This document shows, piece after piece, positions 36,738 through 45,172 of a stretch of 64,000 bases of DNA (position 1 is its first letter; the number at the start of each line of letters is the position of its first letter). Made by a program: the position numbers and the translations under genes. Source of the DNA: Mariniflexile sp044335535 (GTDB lineage Bacteria > Bacteroidota > Bacteroidia > Flavobacteriales > Flavobacteriaceae); NCBI RefSeq assembly GCF_044335535.1, contig NZ_JBIQVZ010000001.1, positions 372,001 through 436,000 on the forward strand. The letters run 5' to 3'. Below the pieces are notes generated by a model that worked only from the letters and a program-made list of their open reading frames with translations, made no database searches and was not told where the DNA came from.

Positions 36738-37301
36738 TTAGTTTTTTTGTTGTGCAATACTTCTTCTTTTTGAAATAATACGCTGAAAAGCAGAAGGTGT
36801 AATTCCTGTGCTATTTTTAAATTGTGTACTCAAATGTGCCACACTGGAATAATTAAGTTTAAAGGCTATTTCTGTTAAGCTTAAATTAGTAGTTAATAAC
36901 AGTTGTTTGGTATATTCTATTTTTTGGATGATGATAAAATTTTCAATGGATGTATAAGTAACCTCTGAAAATAAATTGGAAAGATACCCGTAGCTATGTC
37001 CTAATTTTTCTGACAGATATACCGAACTTTTAACATTTACAGTAGCATCTTCATTAAAAACCATATCTACAATAACATCTTTAATTTTTTGAACCAAAAT
37101 GCTTTTTTGATTTTCAACTATTTCGATGCCATAATCGTTTAAAGCATTATTTAAGGTTTTATAGGTTTCATCTGATACTTTTTCCAATAACTCAACTTCT
37201 CCAAAAGCTAAAATTCTGTACTTTATATTGAGCTCATCAAGTTTTATTTCTAAAACTTTCTTACAAATGGTATTAAAATCGAACTTTATAAATAATTTCA
37301 T
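36738..37301 (-). CDS. AraC-family transcriptional regulator
   Basis: This 187-residue DNA-binding protein has an N-terminal 90-residue region of unknown type (starting MKLFIKFDFNTICKKVLEIK). The C-terminal AraC double helix-turn-helix follows: SEKLGHSYGYLSNLFSEV forms the first HTH and LSLTEIAFKLNYSSVAHLST with FKNSTGITPSAFQR the second, the latter being the classic AraC signature. It is encoded 24 bp upstream of the response regulator, making a three-gene signalling unit. Stand-alone AraC regulators of this short N-terminal type occur beside CsbD and YtxH stress genes in flavobacteria; the target genes are probably nearby, but this is inferred. Confidence 0.9.
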   Translation of the reverse strand: MKLFIKFDFNTICKKVLEIKLDELNIKYRILAFGEVELLEKVSDETYKTLNNALNDYGIEIVENQKSILVQKIKDVIVDMVFNEDATVNVKSSVYLSEKLGHSYGYLSNLFSEVTYTSIENFIIIQKIEYTKQLLLTTNLSLTEIAFKLNYSSVAHLSTQFKNSTGITPSAFQRIISKRRSIAQQKN

Positions 37302-37513
37302 ACGCTAATAATGATTGTTTTTTTAAGTCATGGGTATCTCCTTATCTTCATTAAACTTTATTTAAAACGCATTTATCAATGGCAATTTCATATAAAGTTT
37401 AATTAATAAAATCGTTTAAACTTTTCTTTTGCCTACAAACAAAAAATTCAAATCACTTCACTGTAAAGTTAAGAAAGCATTTTGTCTTAACCTCAATTTA
37501 TTATAGGTTATAC

Positions 37514-38626
37514 CTATTTAGCTTTCCTGATGCTTTTCCATTTTTTTAAACGGCTCCTTGCTTTACTTTGAAGATGCTTATCTACAGGTTCACCTATAAG
37601 AAATCCATAAGCTTCGTAACCAGGCACATTGTCAAACAGTATTTTTAAAGTTGCAGTAATAGGTAACGCTAAAATCATGCCCGTTATTCCCCAAAGCATT
37701 GAAAACAGTACCAACGATGTAATAACAACGAAAGCATTAACACTTACTTTAGAACCCGTTATTTTAGGCGTTATAAAATTACCTTCTAAAAATTGAATAA
37801 ACCCAAAAACAGCAATAACACCAAATGCATACCACGCAGAATCTTTAGTTGCCAAAGCTATTATGGCCGGTAATAACGACCCAATAACAACACCTATATA
37901 AGGGATTAACAGTAAAAATGCTGCTAAAAAACCAAAGAAAAACGGATTACCTATGCCCAAAAGCAACAAACCCAAACTATTTAAACAGCCAACAATAATA
38001 ATGACCTTAATTAAACCTAATAAATAATTTTGTTGGATTTCGTATATCTTTTTTAAGATACTATTTATGAACGATTTTGATTTGGATCTAAACACTTTAT
38101 AAAAAAATGTTCTAAAAAAGGCACGGTAATACAAGAAGAAAAATACATAAATAGGAATTAAAACCATATCACCCAAAAGACTACTCGATTCAGATATAAC
38201 AACACCTATTTTATCTAAATTGGCTTTAATAATGTTTTCGGCTTTAAACTCCTGCTCTGCAAAAAGTCTATTGTTTCCTATATTAAATGTACGCTCTAAA
38301 CCATTTACGAATTCATGAAATAGCTCTCCCAATTTTTGCGAGTAAACCTCGCTATTATCCATAAAATAAATTAACCGTGTACTAATTAAAAAAAAGATTA
38401 ATGCGGTTAAAAAAAACAAGGTTGCTAATGATGCAAATGTTGCAAACAACCTGTTACAACGCCACCTTTTTTCAAGAAACCTTTGAATAGGAAATATCAT
38501 AACGCTAAAAATAATAGCAAATAATATTGGCACTATAAAAGGCTTTGATATGTATAGAATAAAAACCACAGCAATAATCGACAATAGGCTTAAAGCACTG
38601 TGATTGATGTGGTTTTTCATATTCAT
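37514..38626 (-). CDS. AI-2E-family transporter (YdiK/TqsA-like permease)
   Basis: This inner-membrane permease has about 370 residues from Met at 38626 or 38620 (MKNHINHSALSLLSIIAVVF); the longer frame start at 38689 adds an unlikely aromatic leader. Seven to eight membrane segments have the family's paired pattern, for example PFIVPILFAIIFSVMIFP near the N-terminus, GNPFFFGFLAAFLLLIPYIG and a C-terminal LVLFSMLWGITGMILALPI. Members export AI-2 or small molecules, or act in Na+(Li+)/H+ antiport; the substrate here is unknown. It ends just upstream of the AraC gene region and precedes it in reading order with CsbD behind it. Confidence 0.9.
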   Translation of the reverse strand: MNMKNHINHSALSLLSIIAVVFILYISKPFIVPILFAIIFSVMIFPIQRFLEKRWRCNRLFATFASLATLFFLTALIFFLISTRLIYFMDNSEVYSQKLGELFHEFVNGLERTFNIGNNRLFAEQEFKAENIIKANLDKIGVVISESSSLLGDMVLIPIYVFFFLYYRAFFRTFFYKVFRSKSKSFINSILKKIYEIQQNYLLGLIKVIIIVGCLNSLGLLLLGIGNPFFFGFLAAFLLLIPYIGVVIGSLLPAIIALATKDSAWYAFGVIAVFGFIQFLEGNFITPKITGSKVSVNAFVVITSLVLFSMLWGITGMILALPITATLKILFDNVPGYEAYGFLIGEPVDKHLQSKARSRLKKWKSIRKAK

Positions 38627-38726
38627 TATTATACAATAAAAAAACTGCCTAAAAGTTACAAAAAACGGTTTCACTAACCAACCAAACAACCGTAATTGTA
38701 ATCATTCTAGACAGTATATTTATTTT

Positions 38727-38912
38727 CTATAGATTAGAAATAATTTCATGCACTTCTTCTTTAGTTTTCCCAAGTTTTTCTTGTAATCTACCAACTAACT
38801 CGTCTTGTTTTCCTTCTGCCAAAAGCAAATCATCATCTGTTAATGTGGCGTACTTTTGCTTTAATTTCCCTTTTAGCTCGTTCCAGTTTCCTTTAATTTC
38901 TGTTGTGTTCAT
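38727..38912 (-). CDS. CsbD family stress protein
   Basis: This 61-residue hydrophilic protein has the CsbD pattern MNTTEIKGNWNELKGKLKQK and then LTDDDLLLAEGKQDELVGRL and GKTKEEVHEI. In Bacillus, csbD is a sigma-B-dependent general stress gene; the molecular role is unsettled. It lies between the transporter and a small membrane-protein gene in the stress block. Confidence 0.93.
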   Translation of the reverse strand: MNTTEIKGNWNELKGKLKQKYATLTDDDLLLAEGKQDELVGRLQEKLGKTKEEVHEIISNL

Positions 38913-38944
38913 AATTTCAAATTTTTGGGTTTATATTTTACTTT

Positions 38945-39151
38945 CTAAACTTTTTTACCTCCAAAAAAACTAATAAGAAGTGCTACAAGACCTAACCCAA
39001 TAGTTATGTATGCATTGGTATTGTCTTGTTGTGTGACAATATCTAAATCTCCAATACTTAATTGTGTTTCTGGAATTATCATGGTATAAATACCATAAGC
39101 CAACAACCCCACACCTACTATTATTAAAATTGTTTTTACACTTTTATTCAT
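38945..39151 (-). CDS. Small two-helix membrane protein
   Basis: The 68 residues comprise an N-terminal helix (TILIIVGVGLLAYGIYTMII), a polar loop (PETQLSIGDLDIVTQQDN) and a second helix (AYITIGLGLVALLISFFGG) with a basic end, GKKV. This resembles DUF3185-type proteins. The function is unknown. It is upstream of csbD in the same direction with a 32-bp gap, so cotranscription is likely. Confidence 0.82.
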   Translation of the reverse strand: MNKSVKTILIIVGVGLLAYGIYTMIIPETQLSIGDLDIVTQQDNTNAYITIGLGLVALLISFFGGKKV

Positions 39152-39330
39152 GGCTTAGTAATTTAAATGGCTTAGTAATTTAATAAGTTATAAAAAAGCT
39201 TTAATCATTTAATACAAAGGTAGCATAGCAGTAAACATTTGCTGTTACACAATTATTACAGATTATTATAGAATTTTAATAAGGTGTTTTAGGGATAAAA
39301 AAAATACTTGATGAAGTGACTTTAACATAA

Positions 39331-39597
39331 TTAATGTATAAAATACATGACTATAAAAGTTACAATAAATGTAATTGATACAGATAATATTATTTGCTTG
39401 ATTCTATTATGCTGATTCTCTAACTGAAGCCTTTCTTTAATTTTTTTGAGCTGTTCTGGGGTTGCTTCTAAACTTTTAAATTCAAGTTTACCACTTTCTT
39501 TTCCAGACAAAGTACCCTTCAATTTACTTCTTTTATCTAGTAAATTCCTATTACTCTTCAAAGACGCAATCATAGATTGTACAACACCAAAACTCAT
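39331..39597 (-). CDS. Tail-anchored small protein, paralog 1
   Basis: This 88-residue protein has a soluble N-terminal part and one C-terminal membrane helix (IILSVSITFIVTFIVMYFI). Shared blocks with the next gene are SLKSNRNLLDKRSK, LEATPEQLKKIKERLQLENQ and HNRIKQIILS. No signal peptide is seen, so a tail-anchored inner-membrane topology is inferred. The two genes are 12 bp apart and are evident tandem duplicates. Function unknown. Confidence 0.78.
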   Translation of the reverse strand: MSFGVVQSMIASLKSNRNLLDKRSKLKGTLSGKESGKLEFKSLEATPEQLKKIKERLQLENQHNRIKQIILSVSITFIVTFIVMYFIH

Positions 39598-39609
39598 AAT
39601 TTTTAATGA

Positions 39610-39870
39610 TTAAGATATATAGTAAATGAAACTTAAAATTATTAAGAATACTCCTAAAACTATAAGCTGCCGAATCCTGTTCTGTTTATTTTTAATTTGA
39701 ATTCGTTCTCTAATCTCCTCTAATTGTTCTGCTGTAGCTTTAGGAAATTCTTTTAATTCAATAGCAGCATAGCTTCCTTCTAACGCTTTAGTTTCTTTAC
39801 GTTTTGCTAAAAGACTTCGGTTGTTTTTCAGTGAATTATTAGCAGCCATCATGGCACCTTCTCCACCCAT
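39610..39870 (-). CDS. Tail-anchored small protein, paralog 2
   Basis: This 86-residue protein aligns over its whole length to the neighbour at 39331-39597: SLKNNRSLLAKRKETKALEG, KATAEQLEEIRERIQIKN, then QNRIRQLIVLGVFLIILSFI. The N-terminus has a glycine-rich start, MGGEGAMMAANN. It probably lies first in a two-gene unit. The pattern of a short basic head, acidic hinge and a membrane tail suggests an adaptor or scaffold, but nothing is established. Confidence 0.78.
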   Translation of the reverse strand: MGGEGAMMAANNSLKNNRSLLAKRKETKALEGSYAAIELKEFPKATAEQLEEIRERIQIKNKQNRIRQLIVLGVFLIILSFIYYIS

Positions 39871-40228
39871 AATTTCTAAGTTTTAATGGTTATGCTCGTT
39901 AACAAACTCATGTTTGCTAAAATGCATTAAAAAGTATAAAAGATTATTTTGAGATTTGCTCAAAGATTATCAGTTAACAATCGTAAAAAGCTGCTTTAAA
40001 TTATAAGTATGGCATTTTATTAAAATGTTACAAAAGTTATTTGCTTTTTTGCGTTAGTGATAGCAGTAAATAGCTTTTGGCGAGGCGCGCATCGAGCCAA
40101 AACTAGTAACGGATAGCGCGACCTCTTGCCCTGAGCGCAGACGAAGGGTGTGGTAACGCCCAATTAATACAAAGTTCAAAAAACAACGAGATTCCCGCCT
40201 ACGCAGAAATGACAAATGAATTATCAAA
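39871..40228. repeat. Intergenic repeats between the stress block and trkH
   Basis: There is no credible gene here. A locally GC-rich stretch at 40070-40165 includes an inverted repeat (TTTTGGC/GCCAAAA at 40075-40101) and the word CCTGAGCGCAGACGAAGGG, a form of a repeat dispersed in flavobacterial genomes. GATTCCCGCCTACGCAGAAATGAC at 40191 onward resembles the palindromic repeat seen after mpl (4905-4924). Open frames across it encode only repeat-derived peptide. Confidence 0.6.
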
Positions 40229-41722
40229 CTATCTATTTCGCCAGAAGAAAGGTGTGAATAAAATAAGTACCGTAAAGAGTTCCAAACGCCCAATAAGCAT
40301 TAAAAAAGATGACCACCATTTTGCCAATGCAGGTAATGCCGAATAATTATTAACCGGGCCAAAATCACCAAGTGCCGGACCAATATTACCCAAACTGGAA
40401 GCGGATAAACCTATTGCCGATATAAAATCTATGTTGAACATAGAAAACACCAAAGCACCAATAATAAACGACAGCATATATAGGATAAAAAATGCCAATA
40501 CGTTAAACACAATAAACCTGTTTATGGCTTTATTGTTATAACGAACAGGTACAATGGCACTAGGGTGAAGTGTGCGCTTAAACTCTAAAAATCCATTTTT
40601 TATAAGTATTAAATGGCGTACAACTTTTACACCACCTGCCGTACTTCCTGCTGAGCCTCCCAAAAACATAAGTCCGAAAAAGAAAACCAATAAAAATGGT
40701 GTCCATAAGGTATAATCGGCAGAGATAAACCCTGTTGTAGTAATAACAGTTAACACCTGAAACAAGGCGTGCCTAAAAACACTTTCACCTTTTCCCCAAA
40801 CCATAGGGTGGTTTATGGACGATTTTGAGACATCTGCCTGAAAGTAAATTACAAGGGCTGCTATCATGGTAAAAACAGCTATAAATTTAAAGTATAGCTT
40901 AAATTCTTCATCATTAATTATTTTTTGAACTTTTCCTTTAAACGCAAAATAACTTAACACAAAGTTTGAGCCTGCCAAAAACATAAACAATATAATGATG
41001 TATTGAATAATTGGCTGATGATTCCAATAAGCAACACTGGCATTTTTTGTAGAAAACCCGCCTGTAGATAGGGTTGCCATAGAATGATTGATGGCATCAA
41101 AAAAAGACATACCTGCCAATTTTAGCAACAGTGTTTCGGCTGCCGTGTAACCAAAATAAATAAGCCATAAACGTTTGGCGGTGTCGGTTATTCTTGGATG
41201 TAATTTATCGCCACTGGGGCCTGGTGCTTCGGCGGCAAAAAGCTGCATCCCTCCTATGCCTAATAATGGCAAAATAGCTACGGCAAGTACAATAATACCC
41301 ATGCCACCTATCCAATGTGTGGTACTGCGCCAAAACAATATGCCTTTGGGTAATATTTCAATATCGTTTAAAATGGATGCTCCCGTAGTCGTATAACCAG
41401 ACATGGTTTCAAAAAAAGCATTCGTAAAATTTGGAACACTTCCTGTTAACACATATGGTAACGTACCAGATAAAGACATAATAATCCAACCAAAGGCCAC
41501 TACAATATAGCCTTCCCGCTTGTTCATTTCTTTTCTGTGCTTGGCAGTAAGAATCATGGTTACAATACCAACGATTATGGTAAACAGGCCAGCAAAAAAT
41601 ATTTGTAACGTTACACCATCACCATAAAAATAACTGACTAGCGACGATAACAGCATGAAACCACCATTAAATAATAGCAGCAAGCCTAAAAAGTGAAAAA
41701 TGATTTTATAATTGAATTTCAA
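40229..41722 (-). CDS. trkH: TrkH-type potassium uptake channel subunit
   Basis: This inner-membrane K+ translocating subunit of the Trk/Ktr system has 497 residues. Four pore-loop repeats are visible: YTTTGASIL, ATLSTGGFST, VITTTGFIS and SSLGNIGPALG, each with the selectivity glycine. There are about ten membrane segments; GSAGSTAGGVKVVRHLIL is the conserved block after the third loop. It follows trkA by 24 bp on the same strand, so the channel and its gating ring are cotranscribed. Confidence 0.96.
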   Translation of the reverse strand: MKFNYKIIFHFLGLLLLFNGGFMLLSSLVSYFYGDGVTLQIFFAGLFTIIVGIVTMILTAKHRKEMNKREGYIVVAFGWIIMSLSGTLPYVLTGSVPNFTNAFFETMSGYTTTGASILNDIEILPKGILFWRSTTHWIGGMGIIVLAVAILPLLGIGGMQLFAAEAPGPSGDKLHPRITDTAKRLWLIYFGYTAAETLLLKLAGMSFFDAINHSMATLSTGGFSTKNASVAYWNHQPIIQYIIILFMFLAGSNFVLSYFAFKGKVQKIINDEEFKLYFKFIAVFTMIAALVIYFQADVSKSSINHPMVWGKGESVFRHALFQVLTVITTTGFISADYTLWTPFLLVFFFGLMFLGGSAGSTAGGVKVVRHLILIKNGFLEFKRTLHPSAIVPVRYNNKAINRFIVFNVLAFFILYMLSFIIGALVFSMFNIDFISAIGLSASSLGNIGPALGDFGPVNNYSALPALAKWWSSFLMLIGRLELFTVLILFTPFFWRNR

Positions 41723-41746
41723 TATCTAATTAGGTTTATTTCGTTT

Positions 41747-43096
41747 TTAAAGGAATAATTTCTCAACCCTTTTTATAGATTGGAGCAAACAACATACTAC
41801 CACTTTATCTCCTTCTTGAATTTTAAAATTACCAAGCGCAATCATACCAACATCGTTTCTAATAACACCGCCAATAATAGCAGACCTAGGAAAGTCTATT
41901 GATTTAATGGTTTTATTGCAAACTGCCGAAGTGCCTTTTACCACAAATTCCAACAACTCTGCATTTAAATTGTTAAGTTTTGTCATGGCAACAACTTCAC
42001 CGCGACGTATATACCTAAAAATATTATTAGCTGCTAATAATTTTTTATTTACCAAGGTGTCAATTCCTATGGAGTGTGACAATTCAAAATAGTCCATATT
42101 TTCAACCAAAGCAATGGTTTTTTTAACACCTTTAGATTTAGCAACTAAACAAGACATGATATTAGTCTCAGAATTTGCACCTACTGCAACAAAAGCATCC
42201 ATATCACTAATATTTTCTTCATCTAACAAGTCTGCATTACGTCCATCGCTATTAATAACCAACACCTTGGTTAGCACTTCCGCAATTTCGAAGGCTCTAT
42301 CTCTATCACCTTCTAAAAGCTTTACATTAAACCCCTTTTCGCTCAAATCCCTAGCGGTTTTAAACCCTATTTGGCTTCCTCCCAAAACCATAATGTTTTT
42401 TATGACTCGATTTACTTTCCCGGTAAGTCTGCAAAGTTCATCGGCACCACCTTCCGATGTTATAAACACCACGTTATCACCGCGTTTAAACTTAGTATCA
42501 CCACGAGGTATGATGGTATATTGCGTACCAAAACGCTGAATGGCAATAGGTACAAAGTGTATTTCCGGAAAAATTTCAGCAGCTTCTTTTACCGTCTTCC
42601 CAACAAATGACGCCGACCTAGACAATGTTAAACCTGCCATAGTAAGTGCCCCATTTTCAAACTCATAATTTTCGTTAAATGAAGACTGTTTTAACGATAA
42701 CTCAATTTCTGATGCTGCTAAAGCTTCAGGAGAAATTAACTCATCAATACCAAACTTTGTAAATCCTACCTCATCTTTATAATGTATAAATTCGGTATTG
42801 GATATTCTAGCAATGGTTTTTTTAGCGCCTAATTGCTTTGCTAATACACATATTGTAATATTAGTCGTCTCGCTAGATGTTACGGCTATAAATAAATCGC
42901 AAACATTGACACGTGCCTCTTTTAAAATAGAAATAGACGTGGCATCACCTCTAATAACTCTAATATCCAAATGGGTATCGGCATAAGCTAAACTTACCTT
43001 GTTTGGATCTATTAAAGTAATTTCTTGCGATTCGTATGACAATAATTTAGCCAAATGAAATCCAACTTCACCTGCTCCAGCAATAATTACTTTCAT
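41747..43096 (-). CDS. trkA: Trk system potassium transporter regulatory subunit
   Basis: This cytoplasmic NAD(H)/ATP-binding gating protein has 449 residues. Two tandem RCK modules are present. The first starts MKVIIAGAGEVGFHLAKLL with the Rossmann motif GAGEVG and has a TrkA_C domain near 130-215. The second starts MVLGGSQIGFKTARDL near 233 (GGSQIG) with its own C-domain up to the end. Duplicated RCK_N-RCK_C is typical of TrkA rather than KtrA. It lies directly upstream of trkH. Confidence 0.96.
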   Translation of the reverse strand: MKVIIAGAGEVGFHLAKLLSYESQEITLIDPNKVSLAYADTHLDIRVIRGDATSISILKEARVNVCDLFIAVTSSETTNITICVLAKQLGAKKTIARISNTEFIHYKDEVGFTKFGIDELISPEALAASEIELSLKQSSFNENYEFENGALTMAGLTLSRSASFVGKTVKEAAEIFPEIHFVPIAIQRFGTQYTIIPRGDTKFKRGDNVVFITSEGGADELCRLTGKVNRVIKNIMVLGGSQIGFKTARDLSEKGFNVKLLEGDRDRAFEIAEVLTKVLVINSDGRNADLLDEENISDMDAFVAVGANSETNIMSCLVAKSKGVKKTIALVENMDYFELSHSIGIDTLVNKKLLAANNIFRYIRRGEVVAMTKLNNLNAELLEFVVKGTSAVCNKTIKSIDFPRSAIIGGVIRNDVGMIALGNFKIQEGDKVVVCCLLQSIKRVEKLFL

Positions 43097-43411
43097 CTGT
43101 CTTTCTTATTTGTTTTTTAATTGATTGTTAGACGACACATCCATAATTATGCTCTTATATGTTAAAAGTGTTTTTAGCATGGGTGGTTCATCTATTAATA
43201 TTCATTCTAACTACCTTATAAAGGTACTGCAATATACTATAATTTGCAATTTGCATATTAAAATTAGGTTTATGTAACCAATAAATCGTGTAAGCTGTAT
43301 CAGTTAAATGATTTAGAAAAGCTAAAATTATTATTACTTTAAAGTATTTAGACTTTAATTGATATTTTAAAGTAGAAATAAATTATGTAGGTTTGCCAAA
43401 AAAACAGAGCA
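43097..43411. promoter_or_regulatory. Divergent trkA/menG upstream region with a -7 element
   Basis: These 315 AT-rich bp hold no gene. TAGGTTTG at 43388-43395 matches TAnnTTTG and lies 17 bp before the menG TTG start. No clear trkA promoter is seen. Confidence 0.5.
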
Positions 43412-44137
43412 TTGTCGAAAATTAAGCCTTACAAGAACAGCGATTTAGGAAAAAAAGAACAGGTAACTAAAATGTTTGATACCATTTCCGGAGATTATGA
43501 TGGGTTAAACCGTGTTATTTCTTTTGGAATTGATATCACATGGCGAAAAAAAGTAGTTAAACTGGTTAAGGAAAGCAACCCAAACACTATTTTAGATATT
43601 GCCACCGGAACGGGCGATTTGGCTATTAATCTAGCCGAAACAAATGCTACCAAAATTGTTGGCCTAGATATTAGTAGTGGCATGCTCGAAATAGGCAAAG
43701 AAAAAATTAAAAAGAAAGCCTTGGAATCTAAAATAGATATGGTTTTGGGTGATAGCGAAAACATGCCTTTTGAAGACAATTCGTTTGATGCCATTACCGT
43801 TGCCTTTGGTGTACGTAATTTTGAAACACTTGAAAATGGACTAAAAGAAATTTACAGAGTACTAAAACCCAATGGTACTTTTGTTATTTTAGAAACTTCA
43901 ATGCCTACTAAATTTCCTTACTTACAAGGCTATAAATTTTACACCAAAAATATTTTGCCTTTAATTGGCAAAATGTTTTCTAAAGACAGAAGTGCTTATA
44001 AATATTTATGTGAATCGGCATCTGTTTTTCCTTATGGTGAAGCTTTAAACAATATTTTACGTAAAATTGGGTTTATTAATGTTGAAGATTTTCCGCAAAC
44101 TTTTGGTGTTGCGACCATTTATAAATCATCAAAATAA
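43412..44137 (+). CDS. menG: Demethylmenaquinone methyltransferase
   Basis: This SAM-dependent enzyme (UbiE/MenG family) performs the last step of menaquinone synthesis, C-methylation of demethylmenaquinone. It has 241 residues. The start is TTG at 43412; the next ATG lies inside the conserved KMFDTISGDYDGLNRVIS block and would truncate it. Motifs: ILDIATGTGDLAINLA (SAM), GLDISSGMLEIGKEKI, DAITVAFGVRNFE and RVLKPNGTFVILE, all family-specific. Flavobacteria use menaquinone, so menG is preferred over ubiE. porT follows on the same strand. Confidence 0.95.
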   Translation: MSKIKPYKNSDLGKKEQVTKMFDTISGDYDGLNRVISFGIDITWRKKVVKLVKESNPNTILDIATGTGDLAINLAETNATKIVGLDISSGMLEIGKEKIKKKALESKIDMVLGDSENMPFEDNSFDAITVAFGVRNFETLENGLKEIYRVLKPNGTFVILETSMPTKFPYLQGYKFYTKNILPLIGKMFSKDRSAYKYLCESASVFPYGEALNNILRKIGFINVEDFPQTFGVATIYKSSK

Positions 44138-44228
44138 AACTATGAAACGAGCATGTTAAAAATTTTATCGCCCAAGGGAATGATTAATAGCGAACTGCAC
44201 GTGTCCGTTAAAAAAAACATATAAACAC

Positions 44229-44957
44229 ATGAAGTATTTTTTTGCATTAACCACATGTTTACTCATCATACAAACTTCTAATGCACAGTTGTTTAAAAAA
44301 GAAAAGGTAACCTATGATGCAAACTCAGGAAGAGGCTCTACTGACAACAACTTACTACGCTGGGGGTACTTTTTAGGTATTAACAATTACGACTTCAACT
44401 TTGATTACAACGAAGATTTGCGGGATATTTATGTAAAACGAAGTCCAGGCTTTAGTGTTGGATTAATAGGAAATTTACGCATTAACGAGTTTTTAGATTT
44501 GCGTTTAGAACCTGGTTTACTAATTACAACCAGAGAACTTTATTATAGTCAAACGTATTTTCAAGGCACCACTTTTACTTCGTCCGATTTAATACGAGAA
44601 GTAAAATCCACATACATACATATCCCTTTATTATTAAAAGTTTCAACCAAACGCATAAATAACTTCAAACCCTTTATAGTGGGTGGTTTTTCTACAGCTT
44701 TAAACTTATCGAGTAATGAGGAAAACCCAAACGACAACACTAATGGGCAATTTAGAACGACCAAAAACAACTTGTTTTACGAACTAGGTTTTGGTATCGA
44801 TCTTTATTTATACAATTTTAAATTCACGCCATCTATTCGCGGCGTTTTTGGAATTAATGATGAACTAGTACGTGATGAAAATCCAGACAGCCCTTGGACC
44901 AGTAACATAAACACTATGAAAACCAGAGGGGTGTTTATTAATTTTACGTTTCAATAA
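44229..44957 (+). CDS. porT: Type IX secretion system protein PorT (outer-membrane beta-barrel)
   Basis: This 242-residue protein has a signal peptide ending SNAQ and a predicted eight-stranded outer-membrane barrel. Seen are LLRWGYFLGINNYDF at the start, GFSVGLIGNLRINEFLDLRL, YIHIPLLLKVSTKRINNF and a C-terminal VFINFTFQ ending in an aromatic-rich strand. PorT is required for T9SS-dependent secretion and gliding in this phylum, and its location behind menG/ubiE is the arrangement known from Flavobacterium. The window contains two likely T9SS clients (15888-17303 and 21653-26554). Confidence 0.88.
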   Translation: MKYFFALTTCLLIIQTSNAQLFKKEKVTYDANSGRGSTDNNLLRWGYFLGINNYDFNFDYNEDLRDIYVKRSPGFSVGLIGNLRINEFLDLRLEPGLLITTRELYYSQTYFQGTTFTSSDLIREVKSTYIHIPLLLKVSTKRINNFKPFIVGGFSTALNLSSNEENPNDNTNGQFRTTKNNLFYELGFGIDLYLYNFKFTPSIRGVFGINDELVRDENPDSPWTSNINTMKTRGVFINFTFQ

Positions 44958-45172
44958 GACTGGTTGATGGTCGTTGGGTTTAGGTTGTTGGGTTTTGGGT
45001 ACTGGGTATTAGGCATTGGGTGCTAGGTATATTTATATTAGGGACATACAACACACTCCTTTCACACGTCTCGCTTTTCACTATTCACTTTTCACAGGCT
45101 GTTTAAAAAAACATTTTCATTTTTTAATTTTTCATTGTTAATTGTTAATTGTTCATTGCTAATTATCAATTG
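44958..45172. repeat. Low-complexity degenerate repeats between porT and the TrmH-type gene
   Basis: Two repeat families follow each other. The first is a G/T-rich stretch of words like GTTGGGTTTTGGGTACTGGG (44970-45030). The second is an A/T-rich stretch of TTGTTAATTGTTAATTGTTC-type units (45130-45178) that runs up to the stop of the next gene. Near 45096 is GGCTGTTTAAAAAAA, resembling an end of the MITE-like elements elsewhere. No gene or RNA is visible. Confidence 0.75.

Noticed and set aside
40054..40293. A 79-codon open frame on the minus strand
   Set aside because: It runs over dispersed repeats (CCTGAGCG..., GATTCCCGCC...) and into trkH. The peptide is repeat-derived and has no start context.
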